From contig NZ_CP007139.1 of assembly GCF_000724625.1 (NCBI RefSeq), forward strand, positions 4,712,001-4,776,000: DNA of 64,000 nucleotides, read 5' to 3'. The notes under the pieces are model-generated. The model saw nothing but the letters and a program-made list of their open reading frames with translations. It was not told where the DNA came from and did no database searches. The position numbers and the translations under genes were made by a program. Shown here piece by piece: positions 55,210 to 63,879 of the stretch (the first letter of the stretch is position 1; every line of letters begins with the position of its first letter). The DNA is from Fimbriimonas ginsengisoli Gsoil 348. GTDB taxonomy: Bacteria; Armatimonadota; Fimbriimonadia; Fimbriimonadales; Fimbriimonadaceae.

Positions 55210-55829
55210 TTGTTTTCCTCGCCCAAAAGTGGGGCGATTCGATCTCTCAGCGCGCGTCTGGCGCGCAACACTCTCAACTTTGCTCCCCCAACCGTGCATC
55301 CCAGAATCGATGCGATATCCGGATACTCCCTCTCTTCGATGTCGCGCAGGACGATCACGGAGCGGTGATGGACCGGAAGGGCGTTCAGTGCGCTCCGTAG
55401 AGCTTTCTTACGCCGCTCCGCCTCCAAGTTCTGCACCGGATCCTCGGTATCGCCGATCGTCATCCAATCGAGCGCGCCCATCGCCTCTTGCTGCTCCAGC
55501 GCGGTGCGCCGTTGCGACATGCGGGCTTGGTCGGTGCAGAGGTTCGTCACGATCCGCAAGAGCCACGTGGTGAACTTCGCTTCGTCGCGATAGCGGTGCA
55601 GATTTTGATAGGCGCGCACGAACGCCTCTTGGACGATGTCTTCCGCATCGTCGCGCCGCGATGTCATTTGGTAGGCGAAACGGTACACCAGGGATCGGTG
55701 CCGCTCGAACAACTGTTCGAACGCCCCAAAGTCCCCATCTCTCGCTCGAGTAACCAGAGCGACGTCGGTGTCTAAATCCATGCGCCCTGTAACGGACGCA
55801 TCAAACCGCATCACGGTGCTTTCTACCAT
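55206..55829 (-). CDS. ECF sigma factor
   Basis: 207 residues (an internal ATG at 55781 is also possible). Region 2: VTRARDGDFGAFEQLFERHR, DAEDIVQEAFVRAYQNLHRY with KFTTWLLRIVTNLC, and region 4: HHRSVIVLRDIEEREYPDIA and GGAKLRVLRARRALRDR. It directs RNA polymerase to envelope- or stress-type promoters. It starts a four-gene operon with an anti-sigma, an HtrA-like protein and a small protein. Confidence 0.95.
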   Translation of the reverse strand: MVESTVMRFDASVTGRMDLDTDVALVTRARDGDFGAFEQLFERHRSLVYRFAYQMTSRRDDAEDIVQEAFVRAYQNLHRYRDEAKFTTWLLRIVTNLCTDQARMSQRRTALEQQEAMGALDWMTIGDTEDPVQNLEAERRKKALRSALNALPVHHRSVIVLRDIEEREYPDIASILGCTVGGAKLRVLRARRALRDRIAPLLGEENK

Positions 55830-55912
55830 GTTTTCGTATCTGACGTGGCAAAAAGTGGGGAGTTACGGTTTCGGACCCAGTGGTCCCGCATAAGGGTGAC
55901 CCGCAACAAAAA

Positions 55913-55936
55913 ACGCCCCGGCAATTGCCGGGGCGT
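55913..55936 (-). terminator. 24-bp perfect palindrome, terminator on the minus strand
   Basis: ACGCCCCGGCAA and TTGCCGGGGCGT form a 24-base palindrome followed on the minus strand by TTTTTT. It ends the greA-lipoprotein unit (and is also close to the start of the sigma operon). The gap up to 56108 holds no credible gene apart from a tiny 13-codon frame at 56005-56046 noted in the findings. Confidence 0.85.
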
Positions 55937-56108
55937 CGGATTTCCTGTTTTTTACCAGGGAGGAGGGTTCATTGCGAACCGCTTCTCTTTACGATTGCGG
56001 GTCGCTAAAACCCACAACCCCCCTGGCACATACGTTCGTTAATCATTCTGTAGCACCACCTCCCTCTGTTAAGAGTAATGATATCTACGTTTCCCGAGGC
56101 GGAAAAGT

Positions 56109-56765
56109 TCAAGGGGTTTTGACTGGGGGGCTACTGTGGCCTTGGAGGGTGGCGTCGATGGTCCGAATGCTCTCCTTGGCGTGCTCTTTGGATGCCCCCA
56201 GCGCATCCATCACGTTGTCCACCCCAAGTGCGGCCGTCACCTTGATTCCCTTGTCGGTTCCCTGGAACTCGCAAATCATCAGCCGTACGCCGCCGCTTTC
56301 CCAGAATCGATACCGAACGCGGGGTCCTTCGAACGACTCGGGCGTTATTTTGCTCAACTGTTTTTGATGGAGGGCGACCAGTTCGTCGAACCGGCTGGCA
56401 GTCGCTTGGTTTTCCTGGTACATGGCGGAGACTACGCGCCCGTTGTAAGTGATCACACCGAACCCGCGATCGTGTCCATCCTCCCAATGCGAGGCTCCAT
56501 ACGGCTCCGCGAATCCCGCCGGTAGCTTCTTGTCGACGACCGCGTCCCGGCCCGGAAAGACTTCGAAGGCGTTTCGCGGAAGACTGCCCAGCGTGACCGA
56601 TTGGTCGCCGTTGTAGAGCGCGATCTCGTTATCCTTGGGGATCGCCTGGGGAGCCTCGACCACCGGCTCGGTGACTTTTGATGCTCCTTCGGAGGCCGTC
56701 GGCGCATCGCTCCCCTGGCAGCCGAACAAAAAGAGCGGCAGGGCGAGGAACGCGACACGCCTCAT
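56109..56765 (-). CDS. Lipoprotein of unknown function
   Basis: 218 residues with a signal and lipobox (LPLFLFGCQGSDAPT). The body is beta-rich (GSLPRNAFEVFPGRDAVVDK, DRGFGVITYNGRVVSAMYQE, YRFWESGGVRLMICEFQGTD) and has no catalytic motif I can see. It begins 4 bases after greA and is likely cotranscribed. The 3' end is followed by the terminator at 55913. Confidence 0.75.
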   Translation of the reverse strand: MRRVAFLALPLFLFGCQGSDAPTASEGASKVTEPVVEAPQAIPKDNEIALYNGDQSVTLGSLPRNAFEVFPGRDAVVDKKLPAGFAEPYGASHWEDGHDRGFGVITYNGRVVSAMYQENQATASRFDELVALHQKQLSKITPESFEGPRVRYRFWESGGVRLMICEFQGTDKGIKVTAALGVDNVMDALGASKEHAKESIRTIDATLQGHSSPPVKTP

Positions 56766-56769
56766 GACG

Positions 56770-57240
56770 TTAATTCACTCCAAGGATCTTGTAGCGGTTC
56801 GTACCACCGGGAGTGTCGACCGACACTTCGTCGCCCACCGCCCGGCCTAAAATCGACTCGCCCAGCGGCGAGCTCATCGAAATGAGATTCTTCGCCGGAT
56901 CGGCTTCGAACGACCCAACCAGCGTCACCGTGATTTCCTCGTCGAATTCGATATCGTAAAGCTTGACGACCGATCCCAGTGCCGCGGTGCTCCCCGCGAC
57001 CTCCGGGCGCTCCACGATCTTGGCCAGTTGGAGCGCCTTCTCGAGGTCTGCGATGCGGCTTTCTAAGCGGGTCTGATTTAGCTTTGCCTCGTGGTAGGCG
57101 GCGTTTTCCTTTAAGTCGCCGTGCGCTTTTGCCTCGCGGATCGCATCGGCAATTCCCAGCCGAGTCGGTCCTTTGAGCTCTTCGAGCTCCTTTTGGAGCT
57201 TGTTGAACCCTTCGCGAGTGACCTGGATCTCCTTGGACAT
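56770..57240 (-). CDS. greA: Transcription elongation factor GreA
   Basis: 156 residues from ATG 57240. The N-terminal coiled-coil (GFNKLQKELEELKGPTRLGI, KAHGDLKENAAYHEAKLNQT) and C-terminal FKBP-like domain (SPLGESILGRAVGDEVSVDT) are present. It helps stalled RNA polymerase by transcript cleavage. A TACAAT box at 57251-57256 would place the transcript start only a few bases before ATG, so a very short leader is likely. Confidence 0.95.
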   Translation of the reverse strand: MSKEIQVTREGFNKLQKELEELKGPTRLGIADAIREAKAHGDLKENAAYHEAKLNQTRLESRIADLEKALQLAKIVERPEVAGSTAALGSVVKLYDIEFDEEITVTLVGSFEADPAKNLISMSSPLGESILGRAVGDEVSVDTPGGTNRYKILGVN

Positions 57241-57265
57241 TGGAGGGATATTGTAGCATCGAGCC

Positions 57266-58228
57266 ATGGCCCAGCGGGTTAGCGTCCTCGTAGTCAGTTT
57301 TAATACCATCGAGAAGCTACGCCGCTGCCTCCAGTGCATCGAGCCGCATCACGAAGTCGTCGTCGTCGACAACGCTTCCGAAGATGGTTCGGTCGAGATG
57401 GTGCAACGTGAATTCCCCCATGTCCGCCTGCAAGTAAACGCGGGGAACGTCGGCTTTGGTGTCGCCAACAACCAAGCCGCCGCTATCGCTACCGGGGACC
57501 TGCTCCTTTACCTGAACAGCGACGCCTACGCTTTCCCAGGCGCTATCGACACGCTAGCACTTGCGTGTCACGATCCCGCCGTGGTGGCCGCCGGAGGTGA
57601 GCTGCAGTACTTGGACGGTCGCCTTCAAGAAAGTATCGCCGGCCGCCTGACCCTGGCCAAGGTGTTCTTGGAACAGACCTGGCTCGACCCCCTCTTCCGC
57701 AAGCTGGGTTTGCGAATCGGATATTGGCGGACGACGGCCGTGCACGAAGAATGGGAACGCACGCAGGCTCCGGTCCCCGTCGACCAAATCATGGGCGCTT
57801 GCCTGATGGTGCGGCCGAATCTCGAATCGTTCGACCCGCGCTATTTCATGTATTGCGAAGACACGGACCTATGCCTCCGCCTGAGCCGCCACGGACGCCT
57901 CGTCTATGACGCCGCCGCTAAGTTCTATCACGAGCTCGGCTCCAGCAGCGCCAAAGACCCCGCGGTTGGGATCATGCGCTACAACTGGGGCAAGGAGCTT
58001 TTCTTCCGCATCCATCGCGGGCCGCTCGCGGAGGTGATATGCCTACTCCTCGACCGTGGCGGCGCGCTGCTACGGCTGCTGGTTTGGGCCGCGGCGTTTC
58101 CCCTGAAGCCGCAACAATCCCGGACCGCCGTCGGAATCTGGCGGCGAGTCCTTACGGCGCCGCGTCGGTCGGCAGCGGGGTCGACTCATACTCCGGCACC
58201 ACCTCGCCCGGCGGACCAATCTTCTTGA
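57266..58228 (+). CDS. Family 2 glycosyltransferase (rhamnosyltransferase-like)
   Basis: 320 residues. VLVVSFNTIEKLRRCLQCIE, VVVDNASEDGSVEMVQREFP and LLYLNSDAYAFPGAI with the DxD-like NSD, then YFMYCEDTDLCLRLSRHGR are typical of GT2 enzymes that build surface polysaccharides. It sits opposite an ABC polysaccharide exporter. The last 77 bases overlap the 3' end of the convergent ABC ATPase gene. Confidence 0.9.
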   Translation: MAQRVSVLVVSFNTIEKLRRCLQCIEPHHEVVVVDNASEDGSVEMVQREFPHVRLQVNAGNVGFGVANNQAAAIATGDLLLYLNSDAYAFPGAIDTLALACHDPAVVAAGGELQYLDGRLQESIAGRLTLAKVFLEQTWLDPLFRKLGLRIGYWRTTAVHEEWERTQAPVPVDQIMGACLMVRPNLESFDPRYFMYCEDTDLCLRLSRHGRLVYDAAAKFYHELGSSSAKDPAVGIMRYNWGKELFFRIHRGPLAEVICLLLDRGGALLRLLVWAAAFPLKPQQSRTAVGIWRRVLTAPRRSAAGSTHTPAPPRPADQSS

Positions 58229-58904
58229 TCGTCCCCTGATGCAGCCACACGCACCGGTCCGCCACTCGGTGGACCGATTCCATGTTGTGCGACACGAACA
58301 AAATGGTGCCCCCGCCGGCGCGAAATTCGTCGATCTTCGTGTAGCACTTCCGCTCGAACTCGTAGTCGCCCACCGCCAGAACCTCGTCCACGATGAGGAT
58401 GTCCGCGTCCACATGCACCGCCACCGCGAACCCCAACCGCGCCAGCATTCCGCTCGAGTAGGTGCGCGTGGGGGCGTGGATGTGGCTGGCAAGCTCAGAA
58501 AACTCGATGATCTTGTCGATCCGCTCCTTGATCTGCTTCCTTGTGAGACCAAGGATGATCGCGTTGAAATAGATGTTCTCGTAACCCGAAAGGTCCGGGT
58601 GAAATCCCGCGCCGAGTTCCAGCAGAGGCGCAACCCGGCCGTGCATCGCCACCGAGCCCGCGGTCGGTTTGTAGACCCGGGCAAGCAGCGAGAGGAGCGT
58701 CGACTTCCCCGCTCCGTTCCGACCCACCACCGCCACGCACTCCCCCGGCATCACATCGAACGAGATCCCTTTGAGGACTTCGAACGTCACGATCTGACGC
58801 CGTTTCCACCAAAGCAGGAGAGTTTTTACCGAGCCGATCCCGGAGCTGCTCATCGAGAACTCCTTCCGAAGCTCGCGGATCTCGATCATCGGACCGTCTC
58901 TCAT
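58152..58904 (-). CDS. Polysaccharide ABC exporter ATPase (Wzt/TagH-like)
   Basis: 250 residues from ATG 58904; upstream frame is not used. GRNGAGKSTLLSLLA (Walker A), YSSGMLARLGFAVAV (signature), ILIVDEVLAVGDYEF (Walker B) and LFVSHNMESV (H-loop). KGISFDVMPGECVAVVGRNG and EYESTPLPTD at the C-terminus fit polysaccharide exporters. ATGA overlap with the permease gene. Confidence 0.93.
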   Translation of the reverse strand: MRDGPMIEIRELRKEFSMSSSGIGSVKTLLLWWKRRQIVTFEVLKGISFDVMPGECVAVVGRNGAGKSTLLSLLARVYKPTAGSVAMHGRVAPLLELGAGFHPDLSGYENIYFNAIILGLTRKQIKERIDKIIEFSELASHIHAPTRTYSSGMLARLGFAVAVHVDADILIVDEVLAVGDYEFERKCYTKIDEFRAGGGTILFVSHNMESVHRVADRCVWLHQGTIKKIGPPGEVVPEYESTPLPTDAAP

Positions 58905-59773
58905 GGCCGCTCCACGAACTTCCACTTCAAGCGGTTGAAGGTGGCATAGCCGGTAACCAGCACGAATACCGACACCGCCGCCGCAAGCCAAACATATTTC
59001 CAGTTAAGTGGAAGAAATGGCGCCACGTCCCCCTTCGGGCCAAGCATGTCCACGGTCGGCGGGGCCAGCAGAGTTTTCCGGTAGGCGGTGATCAGCGCGG
59101 TCAAAGGGTTTAGATTCAAGAGTCGGTAGATCACGCCCCCGCCCATAAAGTGGCGATTAATTTCGGAGTTGGCCACCTTCTCAGTGAAGTACATCACCGG
59201 GCAGAGGAAGAAGAGCAGGTAGAGGAGGACACCGACGATGTACTTCACATCCTCGAAGAAGGTGTTCAGCGCGGAGACGTAAAACGCGCACCCCAGCGCC
59301 AAACAAAAGGTGATCAGCATCAAGAGCGGCAGATAGAGCGTGCCGATCTGGAACGGCCACATGCCGGGGAAAACGAGGTACACGACGAGGAGATAGGCGA
59401 AAAAGACAAGCTGACCCAACGCGAAGTGGATCACGTTGCTGATCACGCTAGCGAGCGGCAAGATCTCCCGCGGGAAGTAGATCTTCTTAATAAGCAGCAT
59501 CGCCCCCAGCACCGACTGGGCCGAGTCCATCACCGAAAGCTGGAAAAACGTGAACGGCAGGTACGCGGCGAGAATGTACGCGCTGATGCTCGGCGCCCCC
59601 GAGTACATGAAGTTCTTGATCACGAACGTCATCACGATGACCGTGATGATCGGATTAAGCAGCGACCAGAAAAATCCAAGCGCCGAATTCTTGTACCGGA
59701 TCTTCAGATCGCGCTGAACCATCACCAAAAGAAGCTCGCGGAATTTCCACAGCTCCCTAAGTTCGTCCAGCAT
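58901..59773 (-). CDS. Polysaccharide ABC exporter permease (Wzm-like)
   Basis: 290 residues with about 6 membrane segments (LGFFWSLLNPIITVIVMTFV, NVIHFALGQLVFFAYLLVV, FLCPVMYFTEKVAN). RDLKIRYKNSALGFFWSLLN is the Wzm/ABC-2 signature. It exports an O-antigen-like or other polysaccharide, with the ATPase at 58152 and perhaps the glycosyltransferase at 57266. Confidence 0.93.
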   Translation of the reverse strand: MLDELRELWKFRELLLVMVQRDLKIRYKNSALGFFWSLLNPIITVIVMTFVIKNFMYSGAPSISAYILAAYLPFTFFQLSVMDSAQSVLGAMLLIKKIYFPREILPLASVISNVIHFALGQLVFFAYLLVVYLVFPGMWPFQIGTLYLPLLMLITFCLALGCAFYVSALNTFFEDVKYIVGVLLYLLFFLCPVMYFTEKVANSEINRHFMGGGVIYRLLNLNPLTALITAYRKTLLAPPTVDMLGPKGDVAPFLPLNWKYVWLAAAVSVFVLVTGYATFNRLKWKFVERP

Positions 59774-59811
59774 CGATTGAGTCTACCTTTGCCCTTCCGA
59801 CCCACGGACCG

Positions 59812-59997
59812 CCGGTCTCCAGACCGGCTCCCCTACATCCGAAGGACGTGTAGCCGCAGGTTGGCTCGTACCTGCGCCCGGTGTACGAAGTACACCGAAT
59901 CATCGGCGAGGACGCCGACGCTACGTCCGAAGGACGTGTAGCCCGCGCCCGATGTAGGGAGTACGCCGAATCATCGGCGGGGGCGCCGACGCTACGT
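59812..59997. repeat. Intergenic palindrome cluster with two copies of a 27-bp repeat
   Basis: CCGGTCT-CC-AGACCGG (59812-59827), ACATCC-GAA-GGACGT and ACGTCC-GAA-GGACGT (near 59833 and 59922), GTGTAC-GAA-GTACAC (59881-59895), and two copies of the ATCATCGGCGAGG/GGG-CGCCGACGCTACG repeat (59899-59925 and 59970-59996). A third copy is at 51597-51623. The last copy runs into the FKBP gene and supplies its stop codon. Confidence 0.85.
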
Positions 59998-60396
59998 CTT
60001 CCGGAACGGCTTCACTGACACCAACCGAATGTTCAGCACCAAATCCGTGTCTCTGGGAAGAAGATTGGTCTCCGCGGACCGCAAAAGATTGCTCGACATA
60101 TAGACCGTGCGCTCCCCACCCGCGCGCATCCCCTCCAGAAGATCGACAAGTGGGGTAGATGAGGCGACTTTGAACGCGAACGGCAACCCTCGCAACGTGG
60201 TGTCCGCCAGTTCCTTCCCCCCTTCCTCGACCAGTGCGTAGTGAATGGTGGCGATCTCCCCGGCCTCGACCGGAAGCCCCTCGCCGACCGAGCGGTCGAC
60301 GAGGAGCGTCTCGCCGTCGGTCATCACGTCGACGGGCGACAAGGCATCGGCTCCTGGGAGGACAAAAAGTGGAAGAAGCAGCGGGAGCACGTCCAT
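59992..60396 (-). CDS. FKBP-type peptidyl-prolyl isomerase, exported
   Basis: 134 residues from ATG 60396 (MDVLPLLLPLFVLPGADALS, signal-like). Then LLVDRSVGEGLPVEAGEIAT and IHYALVEEGGKELADTTLRG, FAFKVASSTPLVDLLEGMRA, and GGERTVYMSSNLLR match the FKBP fold. It helps folding of envelope proteins. The stop codon (TAG, 59992-59994) lies inside a copy of the dispersed 27-bp repeat, which suggests the 3' end was rewritten by the repeat. Confidence 0.8.
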   Translation of the reverse strand: MDVLPLLLPLFVLPGADALSPVDVMTDGETLLVDRSVGEGLPVEAGEIATIHYALVEEGGKELADTTLRGLPFAFKVASSTPLVDLLEGMRAGGERTVYMSSNLLRSAETNLLPRDTDLVLNIRLVSVKPFRKT

Positions 60397-60418
60397 GTGT
60401 GGGTCTAATTCAGGGACG

Positions 60419-61339
60419 ATGCACAAGGGCCGAGTGATGGTAATTGGTAGCGCGAATATGGATTTAGTCGTCCGTACCGCCCGTTTCCCCGAGATCGGAG
60501 AGACGATCATAGGCGAAAGCTTCGCCACAAATCCGGGAGGCAAGGGCGCCAACCAAGCGGCAGCGGCCGGGAAACTCGGCGGAAAGCCTAGATTCTTGGC
60601 GAAAGTTGGAGCGGACGCGTTCGGCCGCGAGCTCCTCCACTCCCTTGGCGTCTGCGGGGTGGATACCGGCTCGGTGATCGTCGATCCCACCCTGGTTTCG
60701 GGAGTAGCCGTCATCACCGTCGATTCCGAGGGCCGGAACACGATCGTGGTGTCGCCCGGCGCAAACGGACACCTTTACGCCGACGAAGTCGAGGGCGAAA
60801 TCGAGGAGGTCGGCCCCGAAATCCTCCTCGCTCAATTGGAAGTGCCGCTCGAAGCGGTGGAGGCCGCCGCCGCAAAGCTTCCGGCCGACAAGCTCTTCAT
60901 CCTCAACCCCGCCCCGGCGCGCGACCTTCCCGACTCCCTACTCCAAAGGGTCGACTACCTGACGCCAAACGAAACCGAGACCGAATTCCTCACCGGCATC
61001 CGCCCGGTTACCGACGAGGACTGCCTCGCCGCCGCCGACAAGCTATTCGCAAAGGGCGTTCGTAACGTCGTAATCACCCTCGGCGAGCACGGATGTTTCC
61101 TTGCCACCCCGCAGTTCGGCCAGCGCTTTCCCACTCTCGAAGTTCGCCCGGTGGACACTACCGCCGCCGGAGACGCCTTTAACGGCGCCTTGGCGTTCTT
61201 CCTTTCGGAAGGGCGGGACATCGACAATGCGATCCTTCTCGCCAACGTGGTGGGAGCGTTATCGACCCAAAAAACCGGCGCGCAATCCTCGATGCCGACG
61301 ATGCGCGAAGTGCGAGAGGCGGCGAGCGAACTCTTGTGA
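60419..61339 (+). CDS. rbsK: Ribokinase-like sugar kinase (PfkB family)
   Basis: 306 residues from ATG 60419. VIGSANMDLVVRTARFPEIG, NPGGKGANQAAAAGKLGGK and VDTTAAGDAFNGALAFFLSE with the anion hole and catalytic Asp are the PfkB signatures; SVIVDPTLVSGVAVITV and TPNETETEFLTG are the ribokinase branch. It phosphorylates ribose or a related sugar. Divergent from the FKBP gene with 22 bases between starts. Confidence 0.9.
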   Translation: MHKGRVMVIGSANMDLVVRTARFPEIGETIIGESFATNPGGKGANQAAAAGKLGGKPRFLAKVGADAFGRELLHSLGVCGVDTGSVIVDPTLVSGVAVITVDSEGRNTIVVSPGANGHLYADEVEGEIEEVGPEILLAQLEVPLEAVEAAAAKLPADKLFILNPAPARDLPDSLLQRVDYLTPNETETEFLTGIRPVTDEDCLAAADKLFAKGVRNVVITLGEHGCFLATPQFGQRFPTLEVRPVDTTAAGDAFNGALAFFLSEGRDIDNAILLANVVGALSTQKTGAQSSMPTMREVREAASELL

Positions 61340-61340
61340 G

Positions 61341-62021
61341 CTACTCGCCGGTGAGCTGCTTGAAGTCGCCGGTCACCATGAAGTGAACCCGCTCGGCGAT
61401 ATTCACCGCGTGGTCGGCGATCCGCTCCACATGGTGAATGGCGAGTAGCAACCAGCCGTCGGAGACGACGAGATCCGGCCGCTCGCGCATGTTTTGGAAG
61501 ATTTGGCCTCTGAGCGCCCGGTATTGATCGTCTACTTCCTCATCCCGTTCGCAGACGGCCTTCACCCGCTCCAGGTCGCGGTGAACGTAGGCTTGAAGCG
61601 CTTCGCGAACCATCGCGAGCGCGCAATCCGCCATTCGGGGCAGGTCGATAAAGCCGACCTCGCCGTACTCTTTTTCTATCTTCAAGGTGATCTTGGCGAT
61701 ATCCACGGCGAGGTCGCCGATCCGCTCGATATCGGTGATCATCTTCATCGCGGTGCCGATCGTCCGCAGATCGCCCGCCATCGGCTGCTGAAGCGCGAGG
61801 AGCCGCACGCAACGCTCTTCGATCGCGATATCGCGAATATCGACTTCGTCGTCCCGCTTGATCACATTCAGAGCCAGCTCTGCGTCCAGGCGCGACAGCG
61901 CCTTCGCGGCATCCTCGACCATAGCCGCCGCCAGACTTGCCATTTCTAGCAAGTCGTGTTCAAGCTGATGTAGCTCGTCGTTATACGCTTGACGCGCCGC
62001 TCCAATAATCGCCACTGACAT
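61341..62021 (-). CDS. phoU: Phosphate transport regulator PhoU
   Basis: 226 residues in two repeats of the PhoU helical bundle, with metal-binding motifs ITDIERIGDLAVDIAK and HHVERIADHAVNIAERV. It links phosphate transport to signalling. The Pst genes are not in the window. Given the ppk-ppx operon at 27-30 kb, phosphate control is a theme, but no link is shown. Confidence 0.94.
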   Translation of the reverse strand: MSVAIIGAARQAYNDELHQLEHDLLEMASLAAAMVEDAAKALSRLDAELALNVIKRDDEVDIRDIAIEERCVRLLALQQPMAGDLRTIGTAMKMITDIERIGDLAVDIAKITLKIEKEYGEVGFIDLPRMADCALAMVREALQAYVHRDLERVKAVCERDEEVDDQYRALRGQIFQNMRERPDLVVSDGWLLLAIHHVERIADHAVNIAERVHFMVTGDFKQLTGE

Positions 62022-62071
62022 TGTTCTGACGATCAGAGTACGCGTTACGATTCCTGGCCGCGCTACGTTTG

Positions 62072-63022
62072 TTAAGTAATCTTGATAGTTGCGCTGTCCT
62101 GAGCAACTGGAAAATGACAGTAGAATCGCCGGTCCCCTTCAACCGTCGCCGCCGGGTCGTTGACTAGGCAAACCTCGCCCCGATTGGGACACCGGGAAGC
62201 AAACCGGCACCCCTGAAACTTCGTACGAGGGTCCGGAATCTCGCCCGCCGGCGCCTCGGGAAGATGCATCAGCCGCTCTAGCGAGGGAGCGCTGTCGAGC
62301 AATGCCTTAGTGTACGGATGCCGGGGCTCGCTAAAGATCCTCTCCGTAGGTCCTTCCTCCACGATCCGGCCGAGATACATAACGGCGACCCGGTCCGCCA
62401 AGAAGCGCACCGTCGTGAGGTCGTGCGAGATGTAGAGGAACGAGCACCCCGTAGCCGTCTGAACATCCTTCAGAAGGTTCAGGATCTGCGCCCGCACGCT
62501 CAGGTCGAGGGCCGCCGTCGGCTCGTCGCAGATCACCAACGGAGGCTTGAGCGCAAGGGCGCGCCCGATCGCCACGCGCTGCCGCTGCCCGCCGCTGAGC
62601 TGGTGAGGATAGCGATCCACGAACTTCGGATCGAGCCCGACCTCTTCGAACACCGCGACCGAACTACGCTCCGCTCTACGGCCGGCTAGCTGCATCGGCT
62701 CCTGCACGGATCGACCGACTCGCCAGCGCGGGTTCAGCGAGGCGTAAGGGTCCTGCCAAACCATTCCGACGTGCTCGGCCATGTGACGAGTGGTGCCGTG
62801 AACTTCCGCCCCTTCCAAGACGATGCGCCCACCCTTCAAACCTTGGAGGCCGAGTACCGCCCGCGCCAGCGTCGTTTTGCCGCAACCGGATTCGCCAACG
62901 ACGGCAACCGTCTCCCCCCGATGAACCTGGAGCGAAACCCCGTCTAACGCCCGAACCGCTCCCCCGTGGCCGGGAAATTCGACATGAGCGTCCTGCACAT
63001 CGAGCAACAACGAGTCGCTCAA
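62072..63022 (-). CDS. Oligopeptide/dipeptide ABC transporter ATPase (OppF-like)
   Basis: 316 residues. GESGCGKTTLARAVLGL (Walker A), LSGGQRQRVAIGRALAL (signature), LVICDEPTAALDLSVRAQIL (Walker B), and the C-terminal FQGCRFASRCPNRGEVCLVN Cys cluster of OppD/F proteins. The partner permeases lie outside the window. Its start overlaps the nadK stop by 4 bases. Confidence 0.92.
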   Translation of the reverse strand: MSDSLLLDVQDAHVEFPGHGGAVRALDGVSLQVHRGETVAVVGESGCGKTTLARAVLGLQGLKGGRIVLEGAEVHGTTRHMAEHVGMVWQDPYASLNPRWRVGRSVQEPMQLAGRRAERSSVAVFEEVGLDPKFVDRYPHQLSGGQRQRVAIGRALALKPPLVICDEPTAALDLSVRAQILNLLKDVQTATGCSFLYISHDLTTVRFLADRVAVMYLGRIVEEGPTERIFSEPRHPYTKALLDSAPSLERLMHLPEAPAGEIPDPRTKFQGCRFASRCPNRGEVCLVNDPAATVEGDRRFYCHFPVAQDSATIKIT

Positions 63023-63879
63023 AGCGAGTCACCGACCGGGCTATAGCTCCAGAGCAAACGTTGGCCAAGCTTGATAAGAAAGTCGTCCTTCTGCACCGAC
63101 ACTAAGTTTGTCATCCGAGTCGACTTTCGCACTCGCACCTCGTCGCCGCTTAGCAAGTGGAGCCGCGTCTGCCCGTCCGCGGAAAGCACCGCGTCGCCGT
63201 GACTCTGAACCTTTAGAACGATCTCCGATTCCGCCGCGAGCACAAGCGTTCGGGAGTTCAACGTATGGGGTGCGATCGCGGTGAGTACGAGTGCATGGAC
63301 CTTCGGGTCGAGAATCGGCCCGCCGGCGGAGAGGTTGTATGCGGTGGAACCGGTGGGAGTCGCGACGATGATGCCGTCCGCCGGATAGCTGGTAAGAACG
63401 TGCCCATCGACGGTGACCTGAAACGTCATCATCCGCGCCACGACCGCGCGCTGGAGCACCGTCTCGTTGAGCGCGCTAAGATGGGCCACCGTTTGGCCGG
63501 CACGCATCAACTCGGCGTCCAGCATCATTCGAGACTCAATGGAGCACCGCCCTTCCAAGAAGTCGGTCAGACACGACTCCAAGTACTCGTGCGTGCACTG
63601 CGTCACAAACCCGAACCGCCCGAAGTAGACGCCGAGGATCGGCGTTCCGAAATCGGCGCACAGGTGCACCGCCCGGATGAGCGTCCCGTCGCCACCAAAA
63701 GCGACGACGAGATCCGCCTCGCCGAATTCTGAATTGCGAACGACCGGCAGTTCTACGTGGCGCGCCGTGTCGCTATCGACCCATACATCGTTGCCGCGAG
63801 CACGCAACCATTTAGCCACCCCGACCGCCGCCTCAATAGCGTCCGGCCGGTAGGTGTTCGTCACCAAATGTACGCGCAC
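63019..63879 (-). CDS. nadK: NAD kinase
   Basis: 286 residues from GTG 63879. VVAFGGDGTLIRAVHLCA and TPTGSTAYNLSAGGPILDP are the nucleotide and catalytic loops of NAD kinases. It makes NADP. The GTG overlaps the TAG of the upstream gene by one base (TAGTG), so the three genes are a tight operon. Confidence 0.95.
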   Translation of the reverse strand: MRVHLVTNTYRPDAIEAAVGVAKWLRARGNDVWVDSDTARHVELPVVRNSEFGEADLVVAFGGDGTLIRAVHLCADFGTPILGVYFGRFGFVTQCTHEYLESCLTDFLEGRCSIESRMMLDAELMRAGQTVAHLSALNETVLQRAVVARMMTFQVTVDGHVLTSYPADGIIVATPTGSTAYNLSAGGPILDPKVHALVLTAIAPHTLNSRTLVLAAESEIVLKVQSHGDAVLSADGQTRLHLLSGDEVRVRKSTRMTNLVSVQKDDFLIKLGQRLLWSYSPVGDSL

